Source of the DNA: Novosphingobium sp.
Lineage (GTDB): Bacteria; Pseudomonadota; Alphaproteobacteria; Sphingomonadales; Sphingomonadaceae
Assembly: GCA_028697875.1 (NCBI GenBank)
Contig: JAQVEQ010000153.1
Coordinates: 1-6,974 of the forward strand
DNA length: 6,974 bases
Direction of reading: 5' to 3'
Shown: positions 1-5,948 of the stretch, piece after piece
How the letters are laid out: the number at the start of each line of letters is the position of its first letter
Numbering within the stretch: position 1 is the stretch's first letter
Position numbers and translations under genes: made by a program
The notes under the pieces: generated by a model
What the model was told of the DNA's origin: nothing
Databases searched by the model: none
Seen by the model: only the letters and a program-made list of their open reading frames with translations

Positions 1-1
1 C

Positions 2-451
2 ATCGGCAATTCGGTCCTGCGGCTGCTCCATTACCCGCCGGTCGACGACGCCGGACAAGGCGCGGTGCGAGCGGCGGCGCACGGCGACATCAACCTCATC
101 ACCCTGCTGCTCGGCGCCGAGGAATCCGGCCTGGAACTGCTCGACAGGAACGGACGGTGGATTCCCGTCTCGCCGCCCGAGGGCGCCCTGGTGATAAATG
201 TCGGCGACATGCTGGAACGGCTCACCAACCACGTCCTGCCCTCGACCGTCCACCGGGTGCGCAATCCCGAAGGCGCGGCGGCACGGCGCAGCCGTTATGC
301 GATGCCGTTCTTCCTCCACCCCCGCAGCGACTTCACGATCGCAACGCTGCCCCAATGTATCGGTGTGCAAAACCCGGATCGCTATCCCGAACCGATCACG
401 ACTGACGATTTCCTCCAGCAGCGCTTGCGGGAAATCGGCCTAAGGGCCTGA
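2..451 (+). CDS. 2-oxoglutarate/Fe(II)-dependent oxygenase, isopenicillin N synthase family (C-terminal part; 5' end outside window)
   Basis: The reading frame is open from the left edge (first full codon at base 2) to a TGA at 449-451, giving about 149 residues of the C-terminal half of an oxygenase. Visible landmarks are the iron-binding H-x-D as HGD (codons at 80-88), a second iron ligand His in STVHRV (251-253), and the co-substrate Arg in RYAMPFF (293-295). The 57-codon and 14-codon spacings between them fit the isopenicillin N synthase/ACC oxidase fold. Such enzymes couple decarboxylation of 2-oxoglutarate to substrate oxidation in the cytosol; here the substrate cannot be told. The family's usual R-x-S co-substrate motif reads R-Y-A, so the Ser is replaced. 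A GTG at 65 lies inside the conserved core and is not a credible start; the true start is upstream of the window. The downstream gene starts independently, so no functional link is implied. Confidence 0.88.
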   Translation: MGNSVLRLLHYPPVDDAGQGAVRAAAHGDINLITLLLGAEESGLELLDRNGRWIPVSPPEGALVINVGDMLERLTNHVLPSTVHRVRNPEGAAARRSRYAMPFFLHPRSDFTIATLPQCIGVQNPDRYPEPITTDDFLQQRLREIGLRA

Positions 452-453
452 AT

Positions 454-470
454 AGACCGGCTATCGGTCT
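454..470 (+). terminator. Small hairpin just after the oxygenase stop, possible weak terminator
   Basis: A perfect 6-bp inverted repeat, AGACCG (454-459) and CGGTCT (465-470), encloses a 5-base loop three bases after the oxygenase stop. No T-run follows (the next bases are CCCCTACG), so it is not a textbook intrinsic terminator. It could be a Rho-assisted end or a 3'-protecting hairpin. Confidence 0.3.
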
Positions 471-498
471 CCCCTACGCGAAGACGGTACAGGCGGTC

Positions 499-513
499 TT
501 AACCAAAATTTCA
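499..513 (+). promoter_or_regulatory. Candidate CtrA-type binding site upstream of the GGDEF-EAL gene
   Basis: The sequence reads TTAA, then seven bases (CCAAAAT), then TTCA. The known CtrA consensus in alphaproteobacteria is TTAA-N7-TTAA, so seven of eight specified bases match, and the first half also fits the TTAACC half-site. It lies in the only clearly AT-rich patch of this gap. If TTAACC doubled as a -35 element, a poor -10 (TATGCA, 521-526) would lie 16 bases downstream. That would put transcription start near 533 and favour the TTG start at 561. Site and promoter are inferences from pattern only. Confidence 0.35.
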
Positions 514-521
514 ATCCCAAT

Positions 522-2219
522 ATGCAATCGGAGCGAAGGGAACCGATTAGGGGGCGAGCGTTGGCGACGGCGAAAACGCAAGAACGTTGGACACAGGACA
601 AGGTCGGGCGGACCGAGCGCGACGTGATCGTGATGGGCATCGCCATCGCCGCGTGCCTGCTGTTCGTCGGCATCGGCGGCTCCGCCATGACCCAGATCCT
701 CGATTCGTGGCTCGGTCACCGCGACCGGCCCGACCAGCTGCTGATCAGCGCCATGTTGCTCAACATCGCACTGATCATCTTCGGATGGCGCCGCTATGAC
801 GAGCTGGCCCAGGAAGTCGACAAGCGGCGCCGCGCCGAGATGGAAGCCCGCGAGCTTGCCGAAACCGATCCGCTTACCGGCTGCCTCAACCGGCGCAGCA
901 TCGGTACGATCATGAACAGGATCGCAGTGGATGCGTGCCACCGGGGCCAGGAAGTGGCCGCCCTTCTCTTCGACCTCGACAAGTTCAAACTGATCAACGA
1001 CCTCCATGGGCACAAGTGGGGCGACCGGCTTCTGATCGAAGTCGCACGGCGGGTATCGTCCGTCGTCCCTGCCGGTGCGCATCTTGCCCGTCTTGGCGGC
1101 GACGAGTTCTGCTGTTTCCTACCCTACGACCCCCGACTCCAGGAGCAGGTCGACCGGATTGCCGTGAACATCCTGCATGCGATCGCCCTGCCTGTCTCGC
1201 TCGATGGAACGGCCAGCGAAATCACCGCTTCGATCGGCATCGCGCATACGCATGGCAAGACCGATTCAAGCGACGAACTTCTGATCCACGAAGCCGATAT
1301 CGCCATGTATCACGCGAAACGGAGCGGGCGGGGCCGGTACTGCTGGTTCGATCCGTCGATGGAAAGCGAATCCCGCTTCCGCGGCGAGCTGGAATCCGGA
1401 ATACGCAGCGGTATGACGAAAGGCGAATTCGTGCCTTTCTACCAGCAGCAGATCGATCTCGACAACGGAGAGCTTGTCGGATTCGAAATGCTGGCTCGCT
1501 GGCATTCCCCGAAGCTCGGCGAAATCTCGCCCGAGATATTCATTCCCGTGGCCGAGGAAATCGGGCTGATCGCCGACCTGTCGGAATCGCTTATCAAGCG
1601 CGCCTTGCAGGATGCGAAACACTGGGATCCGAGGCTGATCCTTTCCGTCAACATCTCCCCGGTCCAGCTGCGCGATCCCTGGTTCGCGCAGAAGCTTCTC
1701 CGCTTGCTGGCCGAGGCGGGTTTCCCTCCCGAACGGCTCGAGATCGAAATCACGGAAAGCTGCCTGCACGAGGATATCGGCACCGTGCGCTCCATGATCA
1801 CCAGCCTCAAGAACCAGGGAATCCAGGTGAGCCTGGACGATTTCGGGACCGGCTATTCCAGCCTTGCCCAACTCCGTTCCCTGCCCTTCGACCGGCTCAA
1901 GATCGACCGCAGCTTCGTGACCGAACTGGCCGAGGACGAAGGCAACGCCAAACTGGTCGAAGCGATCGTCTCGCTGGGCAACGAACTGAACCTCCCGATC
2001 ACCGCCGAAGGGATCGAGAGCGAAAAGGTTCTCGAAGTCCTGCGCCGGATCGGCAAGATGAAAGGCCAGGGCTTCCTCTATGGCAAGCCGCAGGATGCCC
2101 ATACGACGCAGGAACTGCTCGCCAGCCGCAACCTCCTGACCCCGACGCAGGACCACCCGGGGCAAGCGGCGGAATCCCCGCTCACCGATCAGGCAGGGAA
2201 CCGCAAGATCGCGGGCTGA
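522..2219 (+). CDS. Membrane-anchored GGDEF-EAL protein (c-di-GMP synthase/phosphodiesterase)
   Basis: This 565-residue protein makes and/or degrades the second messenger c-di-GMP at the inner membrane. Two hydrophobic segments (about 35-57 and 72-89) are joined by a loop of some 15 residues, followed by a charged, probably coiled linker (about 91-114). The GGDEF domain has DPLTG-x-LNRR, D151, N159, D160 and an intact GGDEF at 192-196. The product-inhibition RxxD is absent; the aligned residues are PAGA. The EAL domain (about 300-535) reads EML at 322-324 instead of EAL. It keeps the expected catalytic and metal residues: N377, E409 in EITE, D439-D440 in DDFGTG, K460, E496 and Q516. Both activities are therefore possible. 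No PAS, GAF or other sensor domain is seen, so input may come through the membrane part. ATG 522 is given as the outer limit; TTG 561 has the better ribosome binding site. It ends 54 bases before dapF and may or may not be co-transcribed with it. Confidence 0.93.
   Translation: MQSERREPIRGRALATAKTQERWTQDKVGRTERDVIVMGIAIAACLLFVGIGGSAMTQILDSWLGHRDRPDQLLISAMLLNIALIIFGWRRYDELAQEVDKRRRAEMEARELAETDPLTGCLNRRSIGTIMNRIAVDACHRGQEVAALLFDLDKFKLINDLHGHKWGDRLLIEVARRVSSVVPAGAHLARLGGDEFCCFLPYDPRLQEQVDRIAVNILHAIALPVSLDGTASEITASIGIAHTHGKTDSSDELLIHEADIAMYHAKRSGRGRYCWFDPSMESESRFRGELESGIRSGMTKGEFVPFYQQQIDLDNGELVGFEMLARWHSPKLGEISPEIFIPVAEEIGLIADLSESLIKRALQDAKHWDPRLILSVNISPVQLRDPWFAQKLLRLLAEAGFPPERLEIEITESCLHEDIGTVRSMITSLKNQGIQVSLDDFGTGYSSLAQLRSLPFDRLKIDRSFVTELAEDEGNAKLVEAIVSLGNELNLPITAEGIESEKVLEVLRRIGKMKGQGFLYGKPQDAHTTQELLASRNLLTPTQDHPGQAAESPLTDQAGNRKIAG
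549..563 (+). promoter_or_regulatory. Strong Shine-Dalgarno and alternative TTG start of the GGDEF-EAL gene
   Basis: AGGGGG (549-554) lies six bases before an in-frame TTG at 561-563, which is codon 14 of the frame opened by ATG 522. The same AGGGGG with six-base spacing occurs before the gene at 5949. By contrast, the bases before ATG 522 (TTTCAATCCCAAT) hold no purine-rich site. This favours TTG 561 as the real start, giving 552 residues. Confidence 0.5.
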
Positions 2220-2251
2220 ACGCATCCCGCCCCACTGGACGTATCACCCGC

Positions 2252-2278
2252 CAGCGCATACATGCGCTGCGCTATGCG
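2252..2278 (+). promoter_or_regulatory. Overlapping inverted repeats covering the dapF start codons
   Basis: CAGCGCAT (2252-2259) and ATGCGCTG (2262-2269) form an 8-bp inverted repeat around a 2-base centre. As RNA it would be a 7-bp stem with a TACA loop. The 5' arm can instead pair as CGCATA (2255-2260) with TATGCG (2273-2278), which contains the dapF ATG at 2274. The two pairings exclude each other. No T-run follows, so it is not an intrinsic terminator. It may be an operator, a translational control hairpin, or chance in GC-rich DNA. Confidence 0.3.
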
Positions 2279-3083
2279 GATCCCCTTCACCAAGATGCAC
2301 GGACTGGGCAACGACTTCGTCGTGCTCGACGGACGCGCGGAGGCGCTGCCCCCGGTCGATGCCCGCGTGGCCGCCGCCCTGGCCGACCGGCGCACGGGGA
2401 TCGGCTGCGACCAGCTGGTCCTGATGGAACCGAGCGAGACCGCCACTTTCCGCATGCGGATCTTCAATCCGGACGGCAGCGAAGTCGGCGCCTGCGGCAA
2501 TGCCAGCCGCGCGGTCGCCCTGCTCCATGGCGGCCCCTGCACGATCGAGACCGGCGGCGGACTGATCGAAGCCCGCCCCGAAGGCGACGGCATTGCCGTC
2601 GACATGGGCCAGCCCCGCTTCGGCTGGGACGAAATCCCCCTCGCCTATGCGATGGATACCCTGTCCATGCCGGTCGGCTGGGAAGAGCTGGAAAGCCCGG
2701 CCGCCGTCAATGTCGGCAATCCGCATGTCGTGTTCTTCGTCCCCGATACGGACGCGGTCGAACTCGACCGGCTCGGCCCCCTGATCGAGAACGACCTCCT
2801 GTTTCCCGAGCGGATCAACGTCAATGTCGCGACTGTCACGAACCGCGGTGCGATGCGCCTGCGCGTCTGGGAACGCGGCGCCGGGCTGACCCGCGCCTGC
2901 GGCACCGGGGCCTGCGCCAGCGCGGTTGCCGCCATGCGCCGGGGCCTTGCGGACCGCACTGTCGAAGTCACCCTGCCTGGCGGCCCGCTGACCATCGCCT
3001 GGGGCGAAGACGGCTCCATCACCATGACCGGCCCGGCCGCCGAATCCTTCCGCGGCAGTTTCGAGTGGGACGACTTCGCATGA
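2274..3083 (+). CDS. dapF: Diaminopimelate epimerase DapF
   Basis: DapF interconverts LL- and meso-2,6-diaminopimelate in the cytosol without a cofactor, supplying meso-DAP for peptidoglycan and lysine. The 269 residues open with the family signature MRIPFTKMHGLGNDFVV. They carry both catalytic cysteines: C74 in GACGNASR and C209 in RACGTGACASA. The NPDGSE segment before the first Cys and GNPHVVFF near residue 148 are also typical. Length is normal for the family. ATG 2274 is chosen because the protein family begins at MRIPFTK. An in-frame ATG at 2262 would add four residues (MRCA) and lies inside an inverted repeat. Neither start has a recognisable Shine-Dalgarno, which leaves room for leaderless or structure-dependent initiation. 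The stop overlaps the mtaB start as ATGA, pointing to translational coupling. It is the first gene of a four-gene chain. Confidence 0.96.
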   Translation: MRIPFTKMHGLGNDFVVLDGRAEALPPVDARVAAALADRRTGIGCDQLVLMEPSETATFRMRIFNPDGSEVGACGNASRAVALLHGGPCTIETGGGLIEARPEGDGIAVDMGQPRFGWDEIPLAYAMDTLSMPVGWEELESPAAVNVGNPHVVFFVPDTDAVELDRLGPLIENDLLFPERINVNVATVTNRGAMRLRVWERGAGLTRACGTGACASAVAAMRRGLADRTVEVTLPGGPLTIAWGEDGSITMTGPAAESFRGSFEWDDFA

Positions 3084-4276
3084 GCGGCGCGAAGCAGGCG
3101 CCCATTGCCGCCGAAGTCATTTCCCTCGGATGCCGGCTCAACATCGCGGAAAGCGAAACGATCCGCAGCCTCCTCGCCGCCGAGAGCGACGTGGTGGTGG
3201 TCAACAGTTGCGCGGTGACGGCCGAGGCCGTGCGCCAGACCCGCCAGGCGATCCGCAAGGCCCGCCGCCAGCGCCCCGACGCGCGCCTGCTTGTCACCGG
3301 CTGCGCCGCCGATATCGAGCGCGAACAGCTCGCCGCCATGCCGGAAGTCGACGGGCTCATTCCCAACACGGCCAAGCTCGACGCGCGGGCCTGGAACGTT
3401 CCCGAGCGCGCCAAGCCGGTGCCTGCGCGGCACACCCGCGCCTTCATCGCGGTGCAGAACGGGTGCGACCACGCCTGCACCTTCTGCGTGATCCCGCAGG
3501 GGCGCGGGCAAAGCCGCTCGCTCGCCGTGCCGCAAGTGCTGGCCGAAGTCGGACGCCACCTCGGCCAAGGCGTGCCCGAAATCGTCCTCACCGGGGTCGA
3601 TGTCACGTCGTGGGGGCACGACCTGCCCGACGCTCCCTCGCTCGGCTCGCTGGTCCGCGCGGTGCTCGACGCCTTCCCGCAATTGCAGCGCCTGCGCATG
3701 TCCTCGCTCGACGGGGTGGAAATCGACGCCGAACTGTTCGAACTCTTCGCCGGCGAACCGCGCGTCATGCCCCACCTGCACCTTTCGCTGCAGCACGGCC
3801 ACGACATGATTCTCAAGCGGATGAAGCGCCGCCACTTGCGCGCCGACGCCGTGCGGCTGGTTTCCGACCTGCGCGCGCGCCGCCCGGACCTTGCCGTGGG
3901 GGCCGATCTCATCGCCGGCTTCCCGACCGAGGACGAAGCCATGCATCGGGCCAACCTCTCGATCATCGGGGAAGTGGGCATGGTCCACGGCCATGTATTC
4001 CCCTATTCGCCCCGCCCCGGGACACCCGCCGCACGCATGCCCCAGCTCGACAGGGCCACGATCAAGGCCCGCGCCGCCGAACTGCGCGACGAGGTCGACC
4101 GCGTGCGCGAGGCGTGGCTGGCAACGCAGCTCGACCGCGAACTGACCGTGCTGGCCGAGTCGGACGGCACCGGATATTCCGAGAATTTCGCACGCGTGAA
4201 AGTGCCCGAAGGCACGCCGCCCGGCACGATCCTGCCGGTCACGCCGACACGACTGGACAAGGGACTGCTGCAATAA
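3080..4276 (+). CDS. mtaB: tRNA t6A37 methylthiotransferase MtaB (radical SAM)
   Basis: MtaB adds a methylthio group to C2 of N6-threonylcarbamoyladenosine at position 37 of ANN-decoding tRNAs, giving ms2t6A. The 398-residue protein has the N-terminal methylthiotransferase domain, with C18 (SLGCRLN), C44 (NSCAVT) and C75 (TGCA) for one Fe-S cluster. The radical SAM CxxxCxxC follows at C129, C133 and C136 (NGCDHACTFC). Further family landmarks are LSLQHG, KRMKRRH, GADLIAGFPTE and FPYSPRPGTPAARM. The last 50-60 residues resemble a reduced TRAM domain. The protein is somewhat short for the family, mostly at the C-terminus. The KRMKRRH and PRPGTPAARMPQ segments favour MtaB over MiaB or RimO. ATG 3080 overlaps the dapF stop by four bases, and the gene ends in TAATG, shared with ftsY. 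There is only a weak purine stretch (GTGGGA) before the start, so coupling to dapF translation is likely. Confidence 0.93.
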   Translation: MSGAKQAPIAAEVISLGCRLNIAESETIRSLLAAESDVVVVNSCAVTAEAVRQTRQAIRKARRQRPDARLLVTGCAADIEREQLAAMPEVDGLIPNTAKLDARAWNVPERAKPVPARHTRAFIAVQNGCDHACTFCVIPQGRGQSRSLAVPQVLAEVGRHLGQGVPEIVLTGVDVTSWGHDLPDAPSLGSLVRAVLDAFPQLQRLRMSSLDGVEIDAELFELFAGEPRVMPHLHLSLQHGHDMILKRMKRRHLRADAVRLVSDLRARRPDLAVGADLIAGFPTEDEAMHRANLSIIGEVGMVHGHVFPYSPRPGTPAARMPQLDRATIKARAAELRDEVDRVREAWLATQLDRELTVLAESDGTGYSENFARVKVPEGTPPGTILPVTPTRLDKGLLQ

Positions 4277-5199
4277 TGAGCGGGCAAAGCTGGACCGATC
4301 GCCTGCTGGGCGGTTTCCGCAAGACGTCGGATCGCCTTTCCGGCAACCTTGCGGGAGTCGCCGCCACCGCGAAGCTCGACGATGCCACGCTGGACGATGT
4401 CGAAGACGCGCTGATCCTGTCCGACCTCGGCCCCACCGCCGCCGCGCGGATTCGCGAACGCCTGACCGAACAGCGTTTCGGCAAGGACATCGACGAACAG
4501 GGCCTGCGCGAAGCCGTGGCCGAGGAAATCGCCGCGATCCTGCGCCCGGTGGCGAAGAGGCTGGAAGTGACCGCCTTCCCCCGCCCGCAGGTCGTGCTGG
4601 TGATCGGCGTCAACGGCAGCGGCAAGACCACCACTATCGCCAAGCTCGCCCACCTGCTCCAGGAAGAAGACTATTCGGTCATGCTGGCCGCGGGCGACAC
4701 CTTCCGCGCCGCCGCCATCGGCCAGCTGGCCGTCTGGGCCGACCGGCTCGGCGTTCCCATCGTCAAGGGGCCTGAAGGCGGCGACCCTGCCAGCGTGGTC
4801 TTCGACGCGGTGAAGAAGGCGACCGAAGTCGGGAGCGACGTGCTGATCGTCGACACCGCCGGACGCCTGCAGAACAAGACCGAACTGATGGACGAGCTGG
4901 CCAAGATCCGCCGCGTGCTCGGCCGCCTCAATCCCGAGGCGCCTCACGACGTCGTACTGGTGCTTGACGCGACCAATGGCCAGAATGCACTCTCACAGAT
5001 CGAGATCTTCAAGGAAGTTGCGGGAGTGACCGGGCTTATCATGACCAAGCTGGACGGGACCGCGCGCGGCGGCGTGCTGGTGGCTGCGGCCGAGAAATAC
5101 GGCCTGCCGATCCATGCCATCGGCGTCGGCGAAACCATCGACGACCTGCGTCCCTTCGACGCGGACCTTGTTGCCAAGGTCATTGCGGGGCTGGCCTGA
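4276..5199 (+). CDS. ftsY: Signal recognition particle receptor FtsY
   Basis: FtsY is the SRP receptor GTPase. It docks SRP-bound ribosomes at the inner membrane and pairs with Ffh in a GTP-driven complex. This copy has 307 residues and consists of the NG domain only. An N-terminal helix with aromatic and basic residues (SWTDRLLGGFRKTSDRL, 5-21) probably gives membrane contact. The N domain follows to about residue 95. The GTPase motifs are G1 GVNGSGKT (111-118), DTFRAAA (141-147), DTAGR (193-197), TKLDGTARGG (from 257) and GVGE (283-286). The long acidic A domain of E. coli FtsY is missing. ATG 4276 shares its A with the mtaB TAA and has AAGGGA (4259-4264) upstream. It could be confused with Ffh, but there is no Met-rich M domain and the DTFRAAA and GVGE-IDDL-PF motifs are those of FtsY. 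Confidence 0.96.
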   Translation: MSGQSWTDRLLGGFRKTSDRLSGNLAGVAATAKLDDATLDDVEDALILSDLGPTAAARIRERLTEQRFGKDIDEQGLREAVAEEIAAILRPVAKRLEVTAFPRPQVVLVIGVNGSGKTTTIAKLAHLLQEEDYSVMLAAGDTFRAAAIGQLAVWADRLGVPIVKGPEGGDPASVVFDAVKKATEVGSDVLIVDTAGRLQNKTELMDELAKIRRVLGRLNPEAPHDVVLVLDATNGQNALSQIEIFKEVAGVTGLIMTKLDGTARGGVLVAAAEKYGLPIHAIGVGETIDDLRPFDADLVAKVIAGLA

Positions 5200-5849
5200 T
5201 GACGACCGAAGCAAGCAAGCAAAAGACGAAGACCGGCTGGCTCAACCTGCTGGTCGATTACGGGCCCCTGCTGGTCTTCTTTCTCGCCTACAAGTACTAC
5301 GCGCCGGAAGACCGGCAGGACGCGGTCGGGGAAGTCTTCGCCGTGGTCCGGGGCACGATCGCCTTCATGGTTGCCGCGATCATCGCGCTCGCAGTGTCGA
5401 AATGGCGGCTGGGCAAGGTTTCGCCCATGCTGTGGCTGTCGACCGCACTGATCGTGGGCTTCGGGTCGCTGACCATCTTCCTCCACGATCCGTTCTACGT
5501 CCAGATCAAGCCGACAGTGATCTACCTGCTGTTCGCCGCGGCGCTGCTGGTCGGCTACTGGAAAGGCCGGGCCCTGCTCAAGATCCTGCTCGAAGCGGCG
5601 TTCGAGGGCCTGAACGACGAAGGCTGGATGAAACTGTCGCGCAACTGGGGGGTGTTCTTCCTCTTCCTTGCCGGGCTCAACGAAACCCTGCGCCTGACGC
5701 TCGATTTCGGGAGCTGGCTGGCGACCAAGCTGTGGGTCTTCATGCCGCTCTCCTTCCTCTTCACGTTCTCGCAGATTCCGATGCTGCTGCGCCACGGGCT
5801 CGGCGACAAGGGCGAGGAAGAAGCGGAGCATCGCATCCCGCCGGGGTAA
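5199..5849 (+). CDS. yciB: Inner membrane-spanning septation protein YciB/IspZ
   Basis: This 216-residue polytopic membrane protein belongs to the YciB/IspZ (intracellular septation protein A) family, linked in enterics and Shigella to envelope integrity and cell division; its biochemistry is unsettled. Hydrophobic segments lie at about 14-34, 46-67, 77-95, 106-122, 148-164 and 177-196. Family signatures are DYGPLLVFF near residue 20, SLTIFLHDPFYVQIKPTVIY around 90-109, and the W-x3-LSRNWGVFF-x-LN-E stretch at 143-163. The tail (200-216) is charged (GDKGEEEAEH). It is somewhat longer than the 179-residue E. coli protein. ATG 5199 shares its A with the ftsY TGA (TGATG), and GCGGGG lies a few bases before. 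It is the last gene of the dapF-mtaB-ftsY chain, and no clear terminator follows directly. Confidence 0.92.
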   Translation: MTTEASKQKTKTGWLNLLVDYGPLLVFFLAYKYYAPEDRQDAVGEVFAVVRGTIAFMVAAIIALAVSKWRLGKVSPMLWLSTALIVGFGSLTIFLHDPFYVQIKPTVIYLLFAAALLVGYWKGRALLKILLEAAFEGLNDEGWMKLSRNWGVFFLFLAGLNETLRLTLDFGSWLATKLWVFMPLSFLFTFSQIPMLLRHGLGDKGEEEAEHRIPPG

Positions 5850-5866
5850 AACCTGCGCGAAAGGGT

Positions 5867-5894
5867 GTGACAAATCTGAACTGCCCCTTAATAT
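5867..5894 (+). promoter_or_regulatory. Candidate sigma70-type promoter for the PuuD-like gene
   Basis: GTGACA (5867-5872, five of six to TTGACA) is followed after 16 bases by TAATAT (5889-5894, four of six to TATAAT). Transcription would begin near 5901, leaving a leader of about 48 bases. The absence of an overlap with yciB and the strong ribosome binding site downstream agree with a separate transcript. This is a pattern match only. Confidence 0.42.
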
Positions 5895-5902
5895 CCCTCC
5901 CG

Positions 5903-5942
5903 CTTCCGGACCATACAAGTGGACGGGAAGTCGTAGGGGGAG
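5903..5942 (+). promoter_or_regulatory. Leader hairpin and strong ribosome binding site before the PuuD-like gene
   Basis: CTTCC (5903-5907) pairs with GGAAG (5926-5930). Inside, CCA (5911-5913) pairs with TGG (5920-5922) around a TACAAG loop, with two single mismatches between. The purine run AGGGGGAG (5935-5942) ends six bases before ATG 5949 and is one of the best Shine-Dalgarno sites in the window. If transcription began upstream of 5897, CTCCC (5897-5901) could also pair with GGGAG (5938-5942) and mask it. Confidence 0.45.
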
Positions 5943-5948
5943 TAAAAA

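Noticed and set aside
481..500. AAGAC (481-485) and GTCTT (496-500) as a second hairpin before the GGDEF-EAL gene
   Set aside because: Only five base pairs around a 10-base loop, with no T-run or other context.
1266..2225. 319-codon minus-strand frame opposite the EAL domain
   Set aside because: It mirrors a conserved EAL domain and has no convincing motif or ribosome binding site.
935..3079. Very long stop-free plus-strand frame running through the GGDEF-EAL and dapF genes into mtaB
   Set aside because: Before the mtaB ATG the translation is rich in Arg, Pro and Ala with no recognisable motif, as expected for an alternative frame of GC-rich genes. Only the part from 3080 is a real gene.
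2645..4273. Long minus-strand open frame opposite dapF and mtaB
   Set aside because: The opposite strand encodes both catalytic cysteines of DapF and the Fe-S motifs of MtaB. The antisense translation is a composition artefact.
3130..4275. Upstream extension of the ftsY frame through mtaB
   Set aside because: The Arg/Pro-rich translation is an off-frame reading of mtaB. FtsY homology begins just after ATG 4276, which has a normal overlap with the preceding stop.
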